Shown: positions 1-11,891, numbered from the stretch's first letter. The stretch: DNA of 64,000 nt from Zizania palustris (GCA_019279435.1 JAAALK010000287.1:89237532-89301531); one strand, 5' to 3'. The notes: generated from the letters alone by a model not told the origin. Program-made: numbers and translations.

Positions 1-39
1 TCGGCTTTATGACACCTCAAGCATCTTTCCACACATGGA

Positions 40-1279
40 AGTTGTTTTTCAGATATCTACCATTTATAGCTCTACGAAATCGCTCTCGTTGCAAACGCTC
101 CAACAAATATGCATTACCTAGAGCGATTTCAACAACTTTGAAAGGACCCTCCCAACTAGGTGACCATTTACCAATCTTTGGGCTTTTGGTGCCTAAAGGA
201 AAAGTGGTATTCCAGACAAAGTCAGCAATCTAAAATGATTTTGCTTTCACTTTCTTATTATAAGCTCTAGCTATTGTTCGCTTATCTCTTTCTATTGCAT
301 CTAGAGCTCTCAATCTCTTATTGGTCACTTCTTCCAAATTGTCATTCAAGATAACTTCATAATCACCGACTGATAAGCCATCTTGCTTAAGTAACCTCAA
401 AGAGACAATATTAACCTCAACAGGTAAAACAACTTTTTGTCCATACACCAACACATGTGGACTTACCTTGGTATCACCGTGCTTCGCTATTCTACATGCC
501 CACAATGCTTCAGGAAGCACTTCATGACACCTCCTAGGAAACTCATCAATCTTTTTCTTAATGAGTTTAGTCATAATCTTATCACTAGACTCGGCCTGAC
601 CATTGGCCAAAGCATAGTACGTTGAGGAGTTTATCAACTTTATACCATAAGATTCAACAAAACCACATACCTCTTTAGAGACAAATGAAGCACCTTGATG
701 CGTAGTAAGAATTTGGGGAATACTTAATCTACGTATAATGTGCTTCAAGATGAAATCAATTACCTTGGTGTGAGTCATATTCTTGAGAGGCACAACCTCA
801 GTTCACTTGGTGAAGTAATCCATAGCCATCAACATGAACCGATGCCCTTTTGAAGTGGGAGGATTAATTTGGCTGATGAAGTCCAAGCCACAACCTCGGA
901 ATGGCCATGGTTTGATAATAGGATTGAGCAACGATGGAAGAGCAAGCTGAATATTACCAAACCTTTGACATCCTTCACACCATCTATAGTATCTAAAACA
1001 ATCCTCAGTCATAGTCGTCCAATAAAAATCCACTCTTTTGAGCATCACACTCATCTTCTGAGCCGACTGATGAGTACCGCGGAGCCCTTCATGGACTTCA
1101 CCCATAGCAACTCTAGATTGATCGGAATTCAAACATTTTAACAACACTCCATCAATTGTGTGGTGATACAACTCATCATCAAGCAACACAAATTTAAACG
1201 CTTGGCACCGAACATTCCGATCAACCTTTTGACTAGGATCTATAAAATATTGAACAATTAGAGCTCTCCAATCATCCAT
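40..1279 (-). pseudogene. Element A integrase, broken
   Basis: Integrase would join retrotransposon cDNA to the chromosome. The N-terminal zinc-binding part (about 1000-1130) keeps the HQSAQKM region and CEGCQ. The catalytic core follows, with DFISQI and later the SSTYYALANGQAESS stretch carrying the third acidic residue. The C-terminal part runs down to about position 40 (GKWSPSWEGPFK-type sequence). A tryptophan that is intact in element E (KWTEAIPL) is a TGA stop here near 800, splitting the frame into 803-1279 and 230-793, with a further frame change near 230. No function is expected from this copy. Confidence 0.8.
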
Positions 1280-1289
1280 GTGATTTTTA

Positions 1290-1550
1290 GAACTACTCTC
1301 TAGATCCTCACTAGAATTGGCATTTAAAACAGCAATTTCAACCTATCCCTGAGCCCTGGATCAATCTGGCACAGATCAGTTAGACTGATCATTGTGGGCC
1401 CGTCAGACCGGCGTTTGCCAGATGACTGACACGATGCAGTCAGACCAACCTGATATGGCTGGTTAGACCGACTAGACACCTGCGATCAGACCTACCATGT
1501 TAGGCCAGTCAGATCGACGTAGTCTGACTAGCGTGGCAAAAATTCATCAA
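1290..1550. repeat. Cluster of GTCAGACCG-type motifs in the RNase H-integrase spacer of element A
   Basis: About 260 bp hold several copies of a short imperfect palindrome around GTCAGACCG and its reverse complement, for example near 1408, 1440, 1464 and 1511. The same motif recurs in the gag region (4640-4790, 6680-6760) and in the LTR (7520-7720, 8170-8250). Element E has an open, CTTCGG-rich spacer at the same place. Confidence 0.7.
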
Positions 1551-2620
1551 GCATCGGCTTTTCCTTTGTGAAAAATTTACCTCTTTTAATTTGATAGCCA
1601 GATGCTTTCTGAGCAAAATCAGTTGCTTTTGAATTGGCTTTTCTAGACACGTGAGAGATTTCAAAATCATCAAGAGTACCAATTGTCTAAACATTTGTCC
1701 ATGTAGCTATTTAATAAACCATTGAAGCATTGGGCAACTTTTGCTACTTGTTGCACAACTAATAGAGAATTACCATATGCATGAAGATACTTGACATCCA
1801 TGTAGTCTAAAATTTTAAGTCTGAGCAATAAAACTTCATACTTAGCTTGATTATTAGTGCAATGGAATTCTAAATGGGCCAAGGTCTCGAAACTCATACC
1901 ACTAGGTGATACAGGTGCCACTCCAACACATTGGCCATTTTTGCAAGCTGAACAATCGAAGTAAAGTTTCCATGGTACCACTTCAACTAGAGCAATTCCT
2001 TCACTCCAATTAACATCTTTATGGTGATTACCTATAAAATTCATGAAAATTTGGCCTTTCTTGGCTTTCAAGGGTTCATAAGCCAAATCGTACTCAAGTA
2101 AATAATAAGCCCACTTTTCGACTCTTCCACTTAGAATCGACTTTTGCAACATGTATTTTATAACATCAGTTTGACAAGTAACGATATATGTTCTAGATAG
2201 AAGATACTGACAATGTTTGGTACATGCATAATAAAGTGATAAACATAAACACTCTAAAAACACGTACCTTGTCTCAACATCCAACATGCGGCGACTCAAG
2301 AATATAATGATGTACTCCTTTCTCTCCACCTCCTGAGTCAACACGGCTCCTATCATGCTATCTTCTGCAGCAACGTACATCCGAAATGGAATCCCGGCCT
2401 TTGGTGCTCCTACCTCAGGTGGTTATGGCAAACACTCCTTGATTTAATCAAAGGAATATTGCCGACATGCCCCCCAAGTGAATTTGGCTTCGTTCTTCAG
2501 CTGAAGTATAGGGACAAAAGCATCAATCTTGTCAGACAGGTTAGATATGAAACGACACAAATAATTTACCTTGCCTAGCAACTTCTATACATCTATTTTG
2601 CATGTCGGCACTTAAAATTC
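1540..2620 (-). pseudogene. Element A tandem RNase H domains (gypsy-type, then second type), broken
   Basis: On the minus strand a degenerate gypsy RNase H comes first (about 2070-2500; MYVAAEDSMIGAVLTQEV), followed by a second RNase H (about 1680-2000; YFDCSACKNGQCVG, NNQAKYEVLLL, YGNSLLVVQQ). In the second domain an aspartate seen in element E (YGDSLL) is asparagine and a glutamate (AEY) is lysine, so two of the four metal-binding acids appear lost. Stops and frame breaks occur near 1670 and 2390. The dual arrangement supports placement in the Tat lineage. Confidence 0.75.
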
Positions 2621-2629
2621 CCAAATATT

Positions 2630-3610
2630 CTTAAGACATTAGGATCAATTTCAATACCTCTCTCATGAATCATAAATCTGAAGAACTTGCCCATCGACAC
2701 AACAAAAGCACACTTCAGTGGGTTCATTTTTAAGACATACTACACATTCATTCAAAAGCAACTTTCAAATCAACTAATTGGTTACCCATAGCATCCGATT
2801 TTACTACAACATCATCTATGTAGACTTCTAACATAACTCCTAGCAAGACATGGAAGATCAAATTCATGGCACATTGATATGTAGCACCAGAATTCTTCAA
2901 GCCAATAGTCGACAAAACCAGTACATCTAAAGGCCATTTTGTAAACATCTTCTTCGGCCATGAAAATTTGATTGTAACCAGCATTACCGTCAAGAAAACA
3001 TAGTACCTTGTGTCCTGAAGCATCGTTGATCAGCATGTCAACAATTGGGATGGAGTACTCATCCTTTGGAGTGGCCTTATTCAAGCCCCTGATATCAATA
3101 CACACACGGATCTTGCCACTCCATTTCTTCTAAATAGGCACAATGTTAGCAACCCATTGAGCATACCTGCATGGCCTAATAAACTCAACATTGAGTAACT
3201 ATTCTATCTCTTCTTTAAGTCGGTCATACACGGCCGAAATAAATTGACGAGGAGGATGTTTATGAGGTCTAAACCCAGGTTTGGTAGGTAGCCAATGCTC
3301 CATTATCTCAAGGGTAAGTCCAGGCATCTCACTATACTCCCATGAGAAGAAATCAACATATGACTGAAGCAAATTTATTAATTCAACCTTATGAGTGGCT
3401 TGTAAGTTATGATTTACAAAAGTCGGTCTTGGAACACTACCATCTCCTTTGTTTACCTCTTTTAATGGGTTGGCCAATGCAAAACCTTGACCTAACTTCT
3501 CTTCTTCACTAAAATCTTCAATGGCTTTAGTGATACCATCTTTGGAAGAATGATATTGCTCTACACGAGACTTTAGCCAATCAAGATTACTTCTACCTAA
3601 CATAACAACT
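2630..3610 (-). pseudogene. Element A reverse transcriptase, broken
   Basis: The fingers/palm region reads MCIDIRGLNKATPKDEYSIP then FLDGNAGYNQIFMAEEDVYKMAF, matching the RT of element E. The catalytic YIDD box is visible as VYIDDVVVKS (about 2795-2830) but lies in a different frame from the upstream part, so at least one frameshift separates them. The RT N-terminus and the linker from the protease (3199-3603) contain GFRPHKHPPRQF and are open for 134 codons. A further stop lies near 3190. Confidence 0.75.
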
Positions 3611-3619
3611 AGTATAAAT

Positions 3620-4470
3620 ACAACTGAGCTACATCGGCCAACTTTATAGATATTGGAACAATCCTCCCCTCAGACACACTATAATAATTGAAGTTTGATA
3701 GATCTCTACCTAACAAGCACTCTGCCTTATCATGGATGGTGTCTATGAACACATCGGCCAAAGCAACCTAGGCTGAAGTGTCAACTAGTACAACTTCTTC
3801 CACATCGTCACCATCCCACTAGATCAGGCACTGATGCAAGGTGGAAGGAATACAATAATTCGTGTGAATCCAATCATGCCCAAGTAGCAAACTATAGTTA
3901 CCTTGCTCATCTACCACGAAGAATGTTGTAGGCAGTGTCTTGTTCCGTTAGCTCTAGAGAAAGTACACACTTTTCCTCAAAGCACTCGTCGTTGAAGCCG
4001 TTCAACGATAGTTGGTCTTCATCAAGTCCTCATCCTTGTCAAGCCTCTTCAGAAGAGAGTATGTCATTAGGTTAATGGTGGCGCCTCCATCTACGAGCAT
4101 CCTAGAGATCAGTTTATCATCGATGTGCCCTCGAATGTAGAGGGGCTTCAAGTAACGAGCCGACTCCTCAGGATTCTCGAACACGGCTTCACGTTGGCCG
4201 AGGTTTAGTTGAGCGACCTCAGCCTCATCCTCTAGCAAACAAAACTCAGTGAGAAGCACCACCACATTCACATACATCGCTTGAGGAAGAGGTCCATCCG
4301 AGATAGGTGTGTAGTCGTCACCTAACATGTCATCATAGTCATCACTCAGAGTGGGATCCGGGTTTTCTACTACGACCGGCTTGGGCTTCCATACTTGCTT
4401 GGGTACTGGTCTGGGCCGAATCTCCTCAAATATTGCATCCCACTCATCTTCGACCCTCGTCTCTTTCATC
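3620..4470 (-). pseudogene. Element A protease and gag C-terminal region, broken
   Basis: An open stretch of 155 codons contains ISRMLVDGGATINLMTYSLL. DGGA is the aspartic-protease active-site variant also seen in element E (LIDGGATVNLMP). Downstream sequence as far as about 3640 continues the homology to E but is split by frameshifts and stops. The protease would cut the Gag-Pol polyprotein. Confidence 0.7.
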
Positions 4471-7355
4471 TCCTATGCCCGGAGATGTTGTAGACACCTT
4501 TTCTAGGACTTAGTGATGCGTAGAGGTGCCCAAGACGATTGTGGCTTTGTATGAGGGGCCATCAACTTGCTCCTGGAATTTTTGGCTGAATGGGAATCAG
4601 TAGGGTCAGCCTCGACAATTTTGTGCTAGTCGTAGGAGTCCCTTTGTGTATTGTCTATCAGACCAACCATATTGGGCCGGTCGGACTAGCTGTTGTCGAG
4701 CACCCGAAAACTGTCGGTCAGACCAGCCTTAGTAGGGCAGTCAGACCGAGGTGTGTTCAATCTGACTGAAAGTTAGTAGCCAGTAAGACCAGCGTCGCCC
4801 TTAGTCGCCTTCTCCGATTTGCCTCTATATTGTTCCAGAAGGGTTCCCTTGGGGATTGAGATATCACAGGAGCTCACCTTGATGATGATCGCCTCGGAGA
4901 CCCTTTCCGGTGTCTCTTCATGTCCATCTTATCCATCTTCACATCGAGGTGGTCACTCCCTACTTTGTGGCATGACGGACAACCGACTAAGGACGTCGCC
5001 TCCCACTGTAACCATCTGCTAGTACATGTGGGGCGTCTATTGTGGCACACAAGGGACACTCGCGAAAAAGTAAGGGAATGAGAACCCGATGGGCATAAAG
5101 TAGTATGGAGCCCACTGCACCATCGAGAGCTTGTACAGAGGTTGAGGGATTAGTGGTTCTAGTGGTCTTGTGCATCGGGGACTCAACCAATCCCCTCGCA
5201 GATGGCTCGGCCTTGTTGGATGCCTTGGCTGAGTACTTGCTGTCTCGAGCCTTTTTTGGTGTTTCTGAAGCAGCATCTCATACGTCACCTTCGGCTTCAT
5301 ATTGGACATAGCCGAAGACGTTGCATTGGTGTTCAGTTTCCAAACCCCTAAATCGAGATTCTTTTGTACTACCAGCTATGGGCGAGGCTCTCCAACTATG
5401 ACCGCTTTCCCATTAGACGACTCGTCCTTCTCGGGCCAAATCAGCACCTTCTTCCTATCAAGGTCAATGGTGTTCACGGGAAAGGGGTATTGGTCAAGCT
5501 TCATCTTGGGACTAGTGTCAAACTTCAATCGTCCTTCATCTATGGATGATTGAACCTGTCGACAGAAGACATTGCAATCATTAGTTCAATGAGAATGAGA
5601 GTCATTCCACTTACAATCTGCACACTTCTTTAGATCATATGCAATAGGGATAACGTGGCCCTTTGGTAGCCTTAGGAGTTTGTTCTTCAACAAAAAATCA
5701 AATATTTTATCGCACTTGGTCACATCAAAAGCGTACCTAACCTCATTGGGCCGACTCTTAGTGGGAGAAGGCCGTAGCTTAGAGCAAGTAACTAGCTTGG
5801 AGTTGTTAGATCAAGTCCACTTCGTGCTATACATATCAGTCGAGTCATCCTCTCTTTTTGATGATTCCTCATCGAAGTTCTACATGACGTGTACATCGGC
5901 CTTGGGCTTACTAAACGTGTTAGTGAATTTTTTATTTCTAGCTTTTCTTTAATTTCAGGATGTAAACCATTAAAGGACAAATCAGCTAGGTCTCTAACAG
6001 AAATGTTCAGGCAAAAACATTGGTTTCTGGTGTCTCCAAACTATCTAATGTTGTCGGAGACACTCTCATTAAAAATTTTCTTAACTAATGTTAGGTGTGA
6101 GATTCTAAGTTTAGTTTCACCAGTATAAAAATATTCTTGGAATATCTACTCGAACTAAGCCCAAGCCTGCACAGGGTTCGGTGGTAGCACCAAAAACCAA
6201 GTAAAAGCGGTGTCAGATAGCGATAAAGAAAACAACCCTAATTTAAAGGCATCCGACCAACTAGCTTCTCCACACTGTGTTAGAAACTGACCTATATGCT
6301 CCCAAGTTGTTTTACTATCCTTGCCGTTAAACATAGTGAACTCGGGAACCCTAAAACCACGAGGATATGGGATGGTGTCAAAATAGTCCGAGTACGGCTT
6401 ACCATAAACCCTAGTCCGATCTCAAGGTGTGTAGCCTACAAACTCTCCGAACAATGTCTTCTATGCATTTATGCTATGGTCACCTAGCGTGTGGGTGCAA
6501 CTTGTGGTGGTATCCCGGTGTGTCGTCCATATAGGTCCTCTCGTTTATCCTCCTCTCATGTCGGCTCGTGGTATGCAATGTTATCGGGCCAATGCGGGAG
6601 TAGGAGGTGCAGGAAGCGTGGGCATAGGTGGCATGGGTGGTGGTGGTGGCGTGTAGACTAGGGTGGGTGCAGTATGACCAGCCATTAGTTAGGTCTGACC
6701 ACGAGTGTAATAGGCTGTCTGACCGGCCTTGTGGCCGGTCTGATCGACTGTTGTCGGTAGCGTGGGCAGGCACACGTTGGTTTGATGGTGGAAAATGAGG
6801 TCTCGACCTTTGATGGTGAGGCTGTATACACAACATTTTATCCCATACTCCCATCAGTTCTATTGTTGATGTGGTGAACAGGCGGTATGCAAGCAATTAG
6901 GGTTGGAGAAGTGGTCTTGGAATCTACCTCGGGCCCTAGACGATTTGCGAATGTGGTGCTAACCGCTTGATCTATAGTTATAGCTTTTTTTGCTCGTTGT
7001 CCAGGCTAGAGAGAGGGCGAGGGGATGTTACCTCGCTCATTGAGATGTGGGGGACATCGGTGTTGTGCTTGACGAAACCTGCAAGAGTCTTTGTGTAGCG
7101 CTCGAGCATGATGGTGTGTAGCTCCCTCATCATGGCCTCGATCACTACTTTGTCCTCTCTAGAAATGACTTCTAGGGTGGGGAGAATAGCGTTGTCGATC
7201 TCTTTGCTCCCCGCCATGTTCGTCGTTGTAGAAGGTGTAGTAGGTGTAGTCGTAGTAGTCATACCCATCACCGACGTGGTTGTGATTGGATTGTGCATCA
7301 CCAGTGGAGACGCCAAAAGGTGGGTTGACACTAAAATCTCCTGAAAAAGTTCCAA
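4471..7355 (-). pseudogene. Element A gag region, heavily degraded
   Basis: The retrotransposon gag domain (PF03732-like) can be followed on the minus strand between about 5790 and 6400, as sequence resembling SDAFKLGLFSLSLSDTAFTWF and later SVRDLADLSFNGLHPEIKEKL, with several stops. The presumed gag N-terminus is near 7216 (MAGSKEIDNAILPTLEV). Downstream of the gag domain is a region matching the gag of E at 54204-54730. Two clusters of the GTCAGACCG motif (4640-4790 and 6680-6760) interrupt the coding character, which suggests insertion or expansion of noncoding filler. Confidence 0.6.
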
Positions 7356-7419
7356 ACATCACTGACATTAGTTCGGTGATCCAAGAGCGCGTAGACACCT
7401 ACGGTTGGCCCACCAAACA

Positions 7420-8346
7420 TCACACGACGCTGACGCCTCGTTCTGAGGACAGGGGTGGAGTCGCCATGCAATTAAATCACACTGCAAGGATGCGACCTAA
7501 TTAACCGAAGTGTGAAGGGGGCAGTCAGACCGACCAAGGTAGGCCGATTAGACCTACAATAGGCCCGTGGTCAGACCGACAGGTGCTGGCACGTCCTAAT
7601 TGCACTTAGTAATTACCGCAATGGTCATTGCCGACACGTTCCGGTCAGACTATCGTGTCATCGCTGGTAATACCAAAGTGTTGGATGTCGGTCAGACCAC
7701 AAGACGGTCCGCACGGTGCAGAAGTCTTTGACGATGATGATTAACCCTTTGGCACCTACAAAACAATAAGGATCAGAAGCAATTCAACCTAGAGACCAAA
7801 TTACCACTAAAAACCTGTTAAGGGTGTTAAACAGATTATTCACGATTGAATCGATAAGGATTACCGCAATTACGACGTGATGGATGGATGGTTTACAATG
7901 CAAACCAACAAAGATGGACGTGCTATGGCTAAACCTAGGGCTAGGAAGTAGTAGATTGAAAAAAGAACCATTCTAAGGGATAGTAGATTAGATTGATTTG
8001 GAATTGGATGTATCCCCTTCAATCGGTCTTGCCCCTATGTTTATAGGGGAGGTCTTGTCGTTCGTGGGCATCACTCTTACTCTAATTTGATGATGAGACG
8101 AATCCAATTCATTAGAAATTAGTTAGAGATCAAAACATCCCGAAACTAATTTAATGCATTCAGACTTAATCTAGCTGGTCTTACCAGACCTACATGCCTG
8201 GTCCGACCGGGCCTAGTTTGGTCAGACCGAACTGGCAATGTCGGTCAAACCATCCTATGCAAGAAAATTGCATATTTTCAGTAAAATTATACCAATTTTA
8301 CCAATTTGAAATTTTTGACCCTTAATACTATTTTTTGCTATCAACA
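7420..8346 (-). repeat. Element A 5' LTR
   Basis: The plus-strand right end is GCTATCAACA, identical to the right end of the element E LTR at 27995. The left end (TCACACGACGCTGACG) aligns with the E LTR start (TGTGGCACCGACGTCG), with the terminal dinucleotide altered. The sequence following on the minus strand reads TTTGGTGGGCCAACCG, a likely primer-binding region I could not assign to a tRNA. GTCAGACCG motifs are clustered at both ends of the LTR. Confidence 0.75.
8035..8049 (-). promoter_or_regulatory. Probable TATA box of the element A LTR
   Basis: On the minus strand this reads CCCCTATAAACATAG, about 300 bp inside the LTR. It occupies the same relative position as the CTATAAATAG box in the E LTR. 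Confidence 0.5.
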
Positions 8347-8349
8347 CGA

Positions 8350-9420
8350 CTCCTCTCCACGGCTGTTTAAACTCTTCAATCATGGGCTTTATCATCACGT
8401 TGTGGCGTGATCCAAGTTTTTGTGGACCATGTATGATGAGACATAGGAATATAAATTCATATTTCATGCAAAGAGAAGGTAGAAGGTTGTACGAAATAGC
8501 AAACACCAGACAACAAGAGTATGATGACACAATTACAATGAAAACGTGAATCCATATATCTCTAACCCGATGTGAACATTCCTCACATCTTTAGTGAAGT
8601 CCGCATCAAGGTAATCTAGAGCCTTCCATGCTTCACAATTAGACAGGTGCACAATCACTTGGTCGTTCTCGCATACACCTTCCGATGACATCACATAAGC
8701 CCAACGGTTTTCTTTGAGAGAAACAACCATTTCACCCGAGGTGTAGGAGGCATGTAACGAACTAGCTTATGAGAAACCTCTATCGTCACCTTTTCACCAT
8801 ATTCATTTATGACCATTACGAACCTCGATTTACCACATTTTAAGCACTTCATCTCATTCTTATGCTCTTTCTAGAAAAGCATACAGTTATCTCGGCACAC
8901 ATCCATCTTCTCATATTCCATACTGAGAGCAGAAAGCATATTTTTTTGATTGGTACATGTCCTTCGATATCTTATGATTCATATGAAGACATCGCTGATG
9001 AGGTTCATGTTGTATTTGTTACAATTGTTTCAGAATGCAAATTTTGACTTAATGGCAATAAGACAGGCTAGGAAAGCGACGACACTTACTAGCATGTGTT
9101 CATACAATGACTATTATAAAGATCTAAGGATGTCGAAAAACTTTTCAACCTCTGGTGTAGGAGGATCTTCAGGGTTTGTTTGACATCCTCTTCCAATACT
9201 GATGTAGTTTGATGAATTGACACATCGTGGTGCACCCACACATAATAGCCTGGAATTAAACCGAACATTGGCACCTCAAACCACCGGTGTTTGACAAAGA
9301 GAATGCATGGTTGATAAATTCCTAAGTCTTGATCATCCACTCCTTCTAGTGAGCACCACTTTTATTCCAACTACCATACATCCACAATAGTCCTCAACCA
9401 TTCTAGAGTCAAAACATTCA
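8350..9420 (-). pseudogene. CACTA (En/Spm) transposase TNP2 relic, N-terminal half
   Basis: The minus strand can be followed through the usual order of a plant TNP2 transposase. The transposase-associated domain (PF13963-like) is near 9250-9400, seen as WMYGSWNKSGAH, EFINHAFSLSNTGGLRC and YYVWVHHDV with stops between. A C-x-x-C cluster lies near 8830-8845 (CLKCGKSRF). The start of the catalytic region is near 8260-8730 (CEAWKALDYLDADF, RNVHIGLEIYGF, then SYSCCLVF and LCMKYEFIFLCLII). At least four stops and frame changes are present. The catalytic region is cut at 8346 by the insertion of element A, which defines the relative age of the two. Confidence 0.75.
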
Positions 9421-9596
9421 TTCAATCAAGATGGGTCATAAGTACCACACATTTGAGAAAACCAAAACTTTATAAACTTTTCAGTTCAGTATAGATACTT
9501 TTACTATAGAAGTAATAGATCTATGTTTGTACACACTTTAAATATAACATTTTTATGCAAATTGTGCTCTCAAGATAGGAGTATGCACTCACAAGC

Positions 9597-10099
9597 GTTA
9601 CATTGTTAAAATAGAATACAACAATAAAAAATGCTTAACAGTTTTGGACACAATGCCATAAAATATTAAAATTTTCTAGTATATAGGATGCCAACTATTG
9701 ATAGTAAGGTATCAAATGCATAGGGAAGCAAAAATCCCTTGTCATAATTATTTACCAATATTCCTTTAAACTTTTTAGTGTTGCCAAAAATTGCTAAATA
9801 ATAAGATCTTTAGTTGAATACACGCAAATGCATAGGGAAGCCAAGAGTTACATTGTTAAAATAGAATACAACAATAAAAAATGCTTAACAGTTTTGGACA
9901 CAATGCCATAAAATATTAAAATTTTCTAGTATATAGGATGCCAACTATTGATAGTAAGGTATCAAATGCATAGGGAAGCAAAAATCCCTTGTCATAATTA
10001 TTTACCAATATTCCTTTAAACTTTTTAGTGTTGCCAAAAATTGCTAAATAATAAGATCTTTAGTTGAATACACGCAAATGCATAGGGAAGCCAAGAGTT
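9597..10099. repeat. Exact 250-bp tandem duplication
   Basis: Unit 1 (9597-9846) and unit 2 (9847-10096, plus three shared bases) match over their full length by eye. The unit is AT-rich with no coding potential. Each unit also holds a 16-bp sequence, AAATGCATAGGGAAGC, twice. The duplication separates the two oppositely oriented CACTA transposase relics. Confidence 0.9.
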
Positions 10100-10378
10100 G
10101 CGAGAGAGGGTTCCGACAACCTATTTTTCTAGAATTGCGAGAGAATTGTGAGAGCTGGTTAACAGATTTTAACAGACAAGCATTCAAATCCAAAGATTTT
10201 ACCAGACTCAAAGAATGTCATCAGCCAGAATGAATGAAAGAGCAAATCTTGCTCATAACACAACAAGATAAGAAGTTTAACACGATGATCAAGGTATATA
10301 AAATAGCAGCATGGTATAACAATTTTAAATGTATCTATCCACTACAGTTGCTGGTGCTGGCGGCGGCACCAGCACCCA

Positions 10379-10454
10379 CCAGTACTATTGGTAAAGTAGC
10401 GGCGGTCGGTGCTGACGTCATCTCAGACCGCCACTATTTTACCAATAGTAGTGG
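10379..10454. repeat. Long hairpin in the left subterminal region of element B
   Basis: The arms at 10379-10407 and 10426-10454 are reverse complements over 29 nt with about four mismatches, around an 18-nt loop. Each arm contains the GCGGCGGTC / GACCGCCAC motif. Such inverted subterminal repeats are where CACTA transposases bind; they could also fold in RNA. Confidence 0.8.
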
Positions 10455-10540
10455 CAAGCGTTGGTGCTGCCCGCCGCTGCTAAGCTGGCCGCCACTAAAG
10501 TATTGATGACATCACTTGCGACCGCCACTACTATTCTAGC

Positions 10541-10547
10541 TATAAAT
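10541..10547 (+). promoter_or_regulatory. TATA-like box upstream of the element B transcription unit
   Basis: TATAAAT lies just inside the left subterminal repeats and upstream of a GT/AG-rich stretch leading to the transposase tail. The position fits a CACTA promoter; no other evidence is available. Confidence 0.35.
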
Positions 10548-10936
10548 GCGCAACTTATTCCTCCCCGAGCTCTACGAGAGTTCGCATTTAATTTTATCCG
10601 TACAATGGCGACAAAAATCTAGATAAAGAGGGGGAGGCTTTGTTTTTGTTTCTTTTGAAGGATTTCATTCTAGGAGGTAAATCCATGCCGAATCTCACAT
10701 TTATTTTGTATTTAATCATGTATACCATAAGTTATTAGCGTTTTTCTAATTTAGGGTTTGTGAATAGAAATTTTCAAATAATCTTCCATTTACAGTGTTT
10801 CCTTCTCCCAAATGAACAAATATGACCCTCCTCACAATTATTCATCATTTGTATATTGATTTACGTCATTTTAATCTCTTTTTAATTTGATTTATAATTA
10901 TAGATCTAGAGTTATGTTGTTTGGAGAGAGAGAAAC

Positions 10937-11710
10937 CAATATAGTCATGCTATCGATACAATGCACGTTGAGAAGAATGTCTTCGAAAGCACCATCATTA
11001 TTTTGTTAGATATACCGGGCAAATCAAAAGATGGACTCAATGTACGAAGGGACCTTCAAACTCTCGGAATTAGACCCGAGCTTCACCCACGGGAAAGGGC
11101 CAATGGAAAATTTTTCCTTACGGCTGCTAGCTATAACCTCACAATTGACGAGAAAAGATCAATCTGTAGGTGTCTACATGGAATTAGAGTTCCAACAGGA
11201 TTCTCAATGAATATAAAGAATATTGTCTTCGTAGCAGATTTGAGGATGAGCGGCTACAACACTCATGATTGTCATGTTATGCTTGGGCTATTCCTCGCCA
11301 TCGCAGTAAGAGGAATCAAACATTCATTTCTGAAGATGGTGATAACACGCATGTGTCACTTCTTCAATGTCATATCAAAGAAGGTGATCGACACTGAAGA
11401 GTAAAATGAATTACGTAAACAAATGAGGGAGACTATGTGTCAGCTTGAGATGTGCTTTCCTCCTTCATATTTTGATATTATGGAGCACTATATGATACAT
11501 ATAGCAGACCAAATCTTTGTTCTCGGTCCAACGTACTTGCACAATATGTATGCGTACGAGCATCTAATGGTTATCTTCAAGGGTTACGTACGAAATCGTG
11601 CTTATCCAGAGGGTTCCATGATAGAGGGCTACACGACTGAGGAAGTCATTGAGTACTACGCAGATTACATAAGAGATGGAAGACCAATAGGAGTTCCCGT
11701 GTCCCGACAC
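10937..11710 (+). pseudogene. CACTA transposase C-terminal region (DUF4218-like), partial
   Basis: The first open part (10961-11404) begins HVEKNVFESTIIILLDIPGK and continues with LGIRPELHP and NTHDCHVMLG, the hallmark run of plant CACTA TNP2 proteins leading into DUF4218. A stop at 11402 interrupts it. It resumes at 11423 with LEMCFPPSYFDIMEHYMIH, EHLMVIFKGYVRNRAYPEGSM and YTTEEVIEYYADYI, which is the DUF4218 body. The catalytic DDE portion is absent from this strand. Coding similarity ends near 11710, where the right subterminal repeats begin. It is oriented opposite to the N-terminal relic at 8350-9420. Confidence 0.8.
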
Positions 11711-11757
11711 CATGGAAGACTCACCGTTACTGCTATTGACACAGTGGTGGCGGACGC

Positions 11758-11891
11758 GCTGACCTCATCTGCCCGCCACTGCTGTTAGCAATAGAGTGGC
11801 AGGCAGATGATGTCAGCGAGCCCGCCACTGCTGTTGACATAGCGGTGGTGGGCACTCTGGCCGCCACTGCTAACCAAGGATAGCAGTGGCG
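11758..11891. repeat. Hairpin pair in the right subterminal region of element B
   Basis: Arms 11758-11780 and 11795-11817 pair over 23 nt with about two mismatches. A second perfect 11-bp stem joins 11862-11872 to 11881-11891 across an 8-nt loop. All arms contain CCGCCACTGC or its complement, the same motif as at the left end. Confidence 0.8.

Larger units (their letters stand above)
1..8346 (-). mobile_element. Element A: degenerate Tat-lineage Ty3/gypsy retrotransposon, 3' end beyond window
   Basis: Read on the minus strand, the order is LTR (7420-8346), gag (about 4470-7220), protease, reverse transcriptase, degenerate RNase H, second RNase H, spacer, integrase. Two RNase H domains between RT and integrase are the signature of the Tat group of Ty3/gypsy elements. 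Every domain carries stops or frame changes, so the copy is dead. It is a close relative of element E: both have the same domain order, the same LTR end (GCTATCAACA on the plus strand) and homologous proteins throughout. It lacks the antisense gene found in elements C, G and H. The 3' LTR lies left of the window. Its right end interrupts a CACTA transposase relic. Confidence 0.85.

Noticed and set aside
6471..6896. Gly-rich plus-strand and Thr/His-rich minus-strand open frames in the gag region of A
   Set aside because: Low-complexity translation of simple repeats within a degraded gag; no domain and no conserved start.
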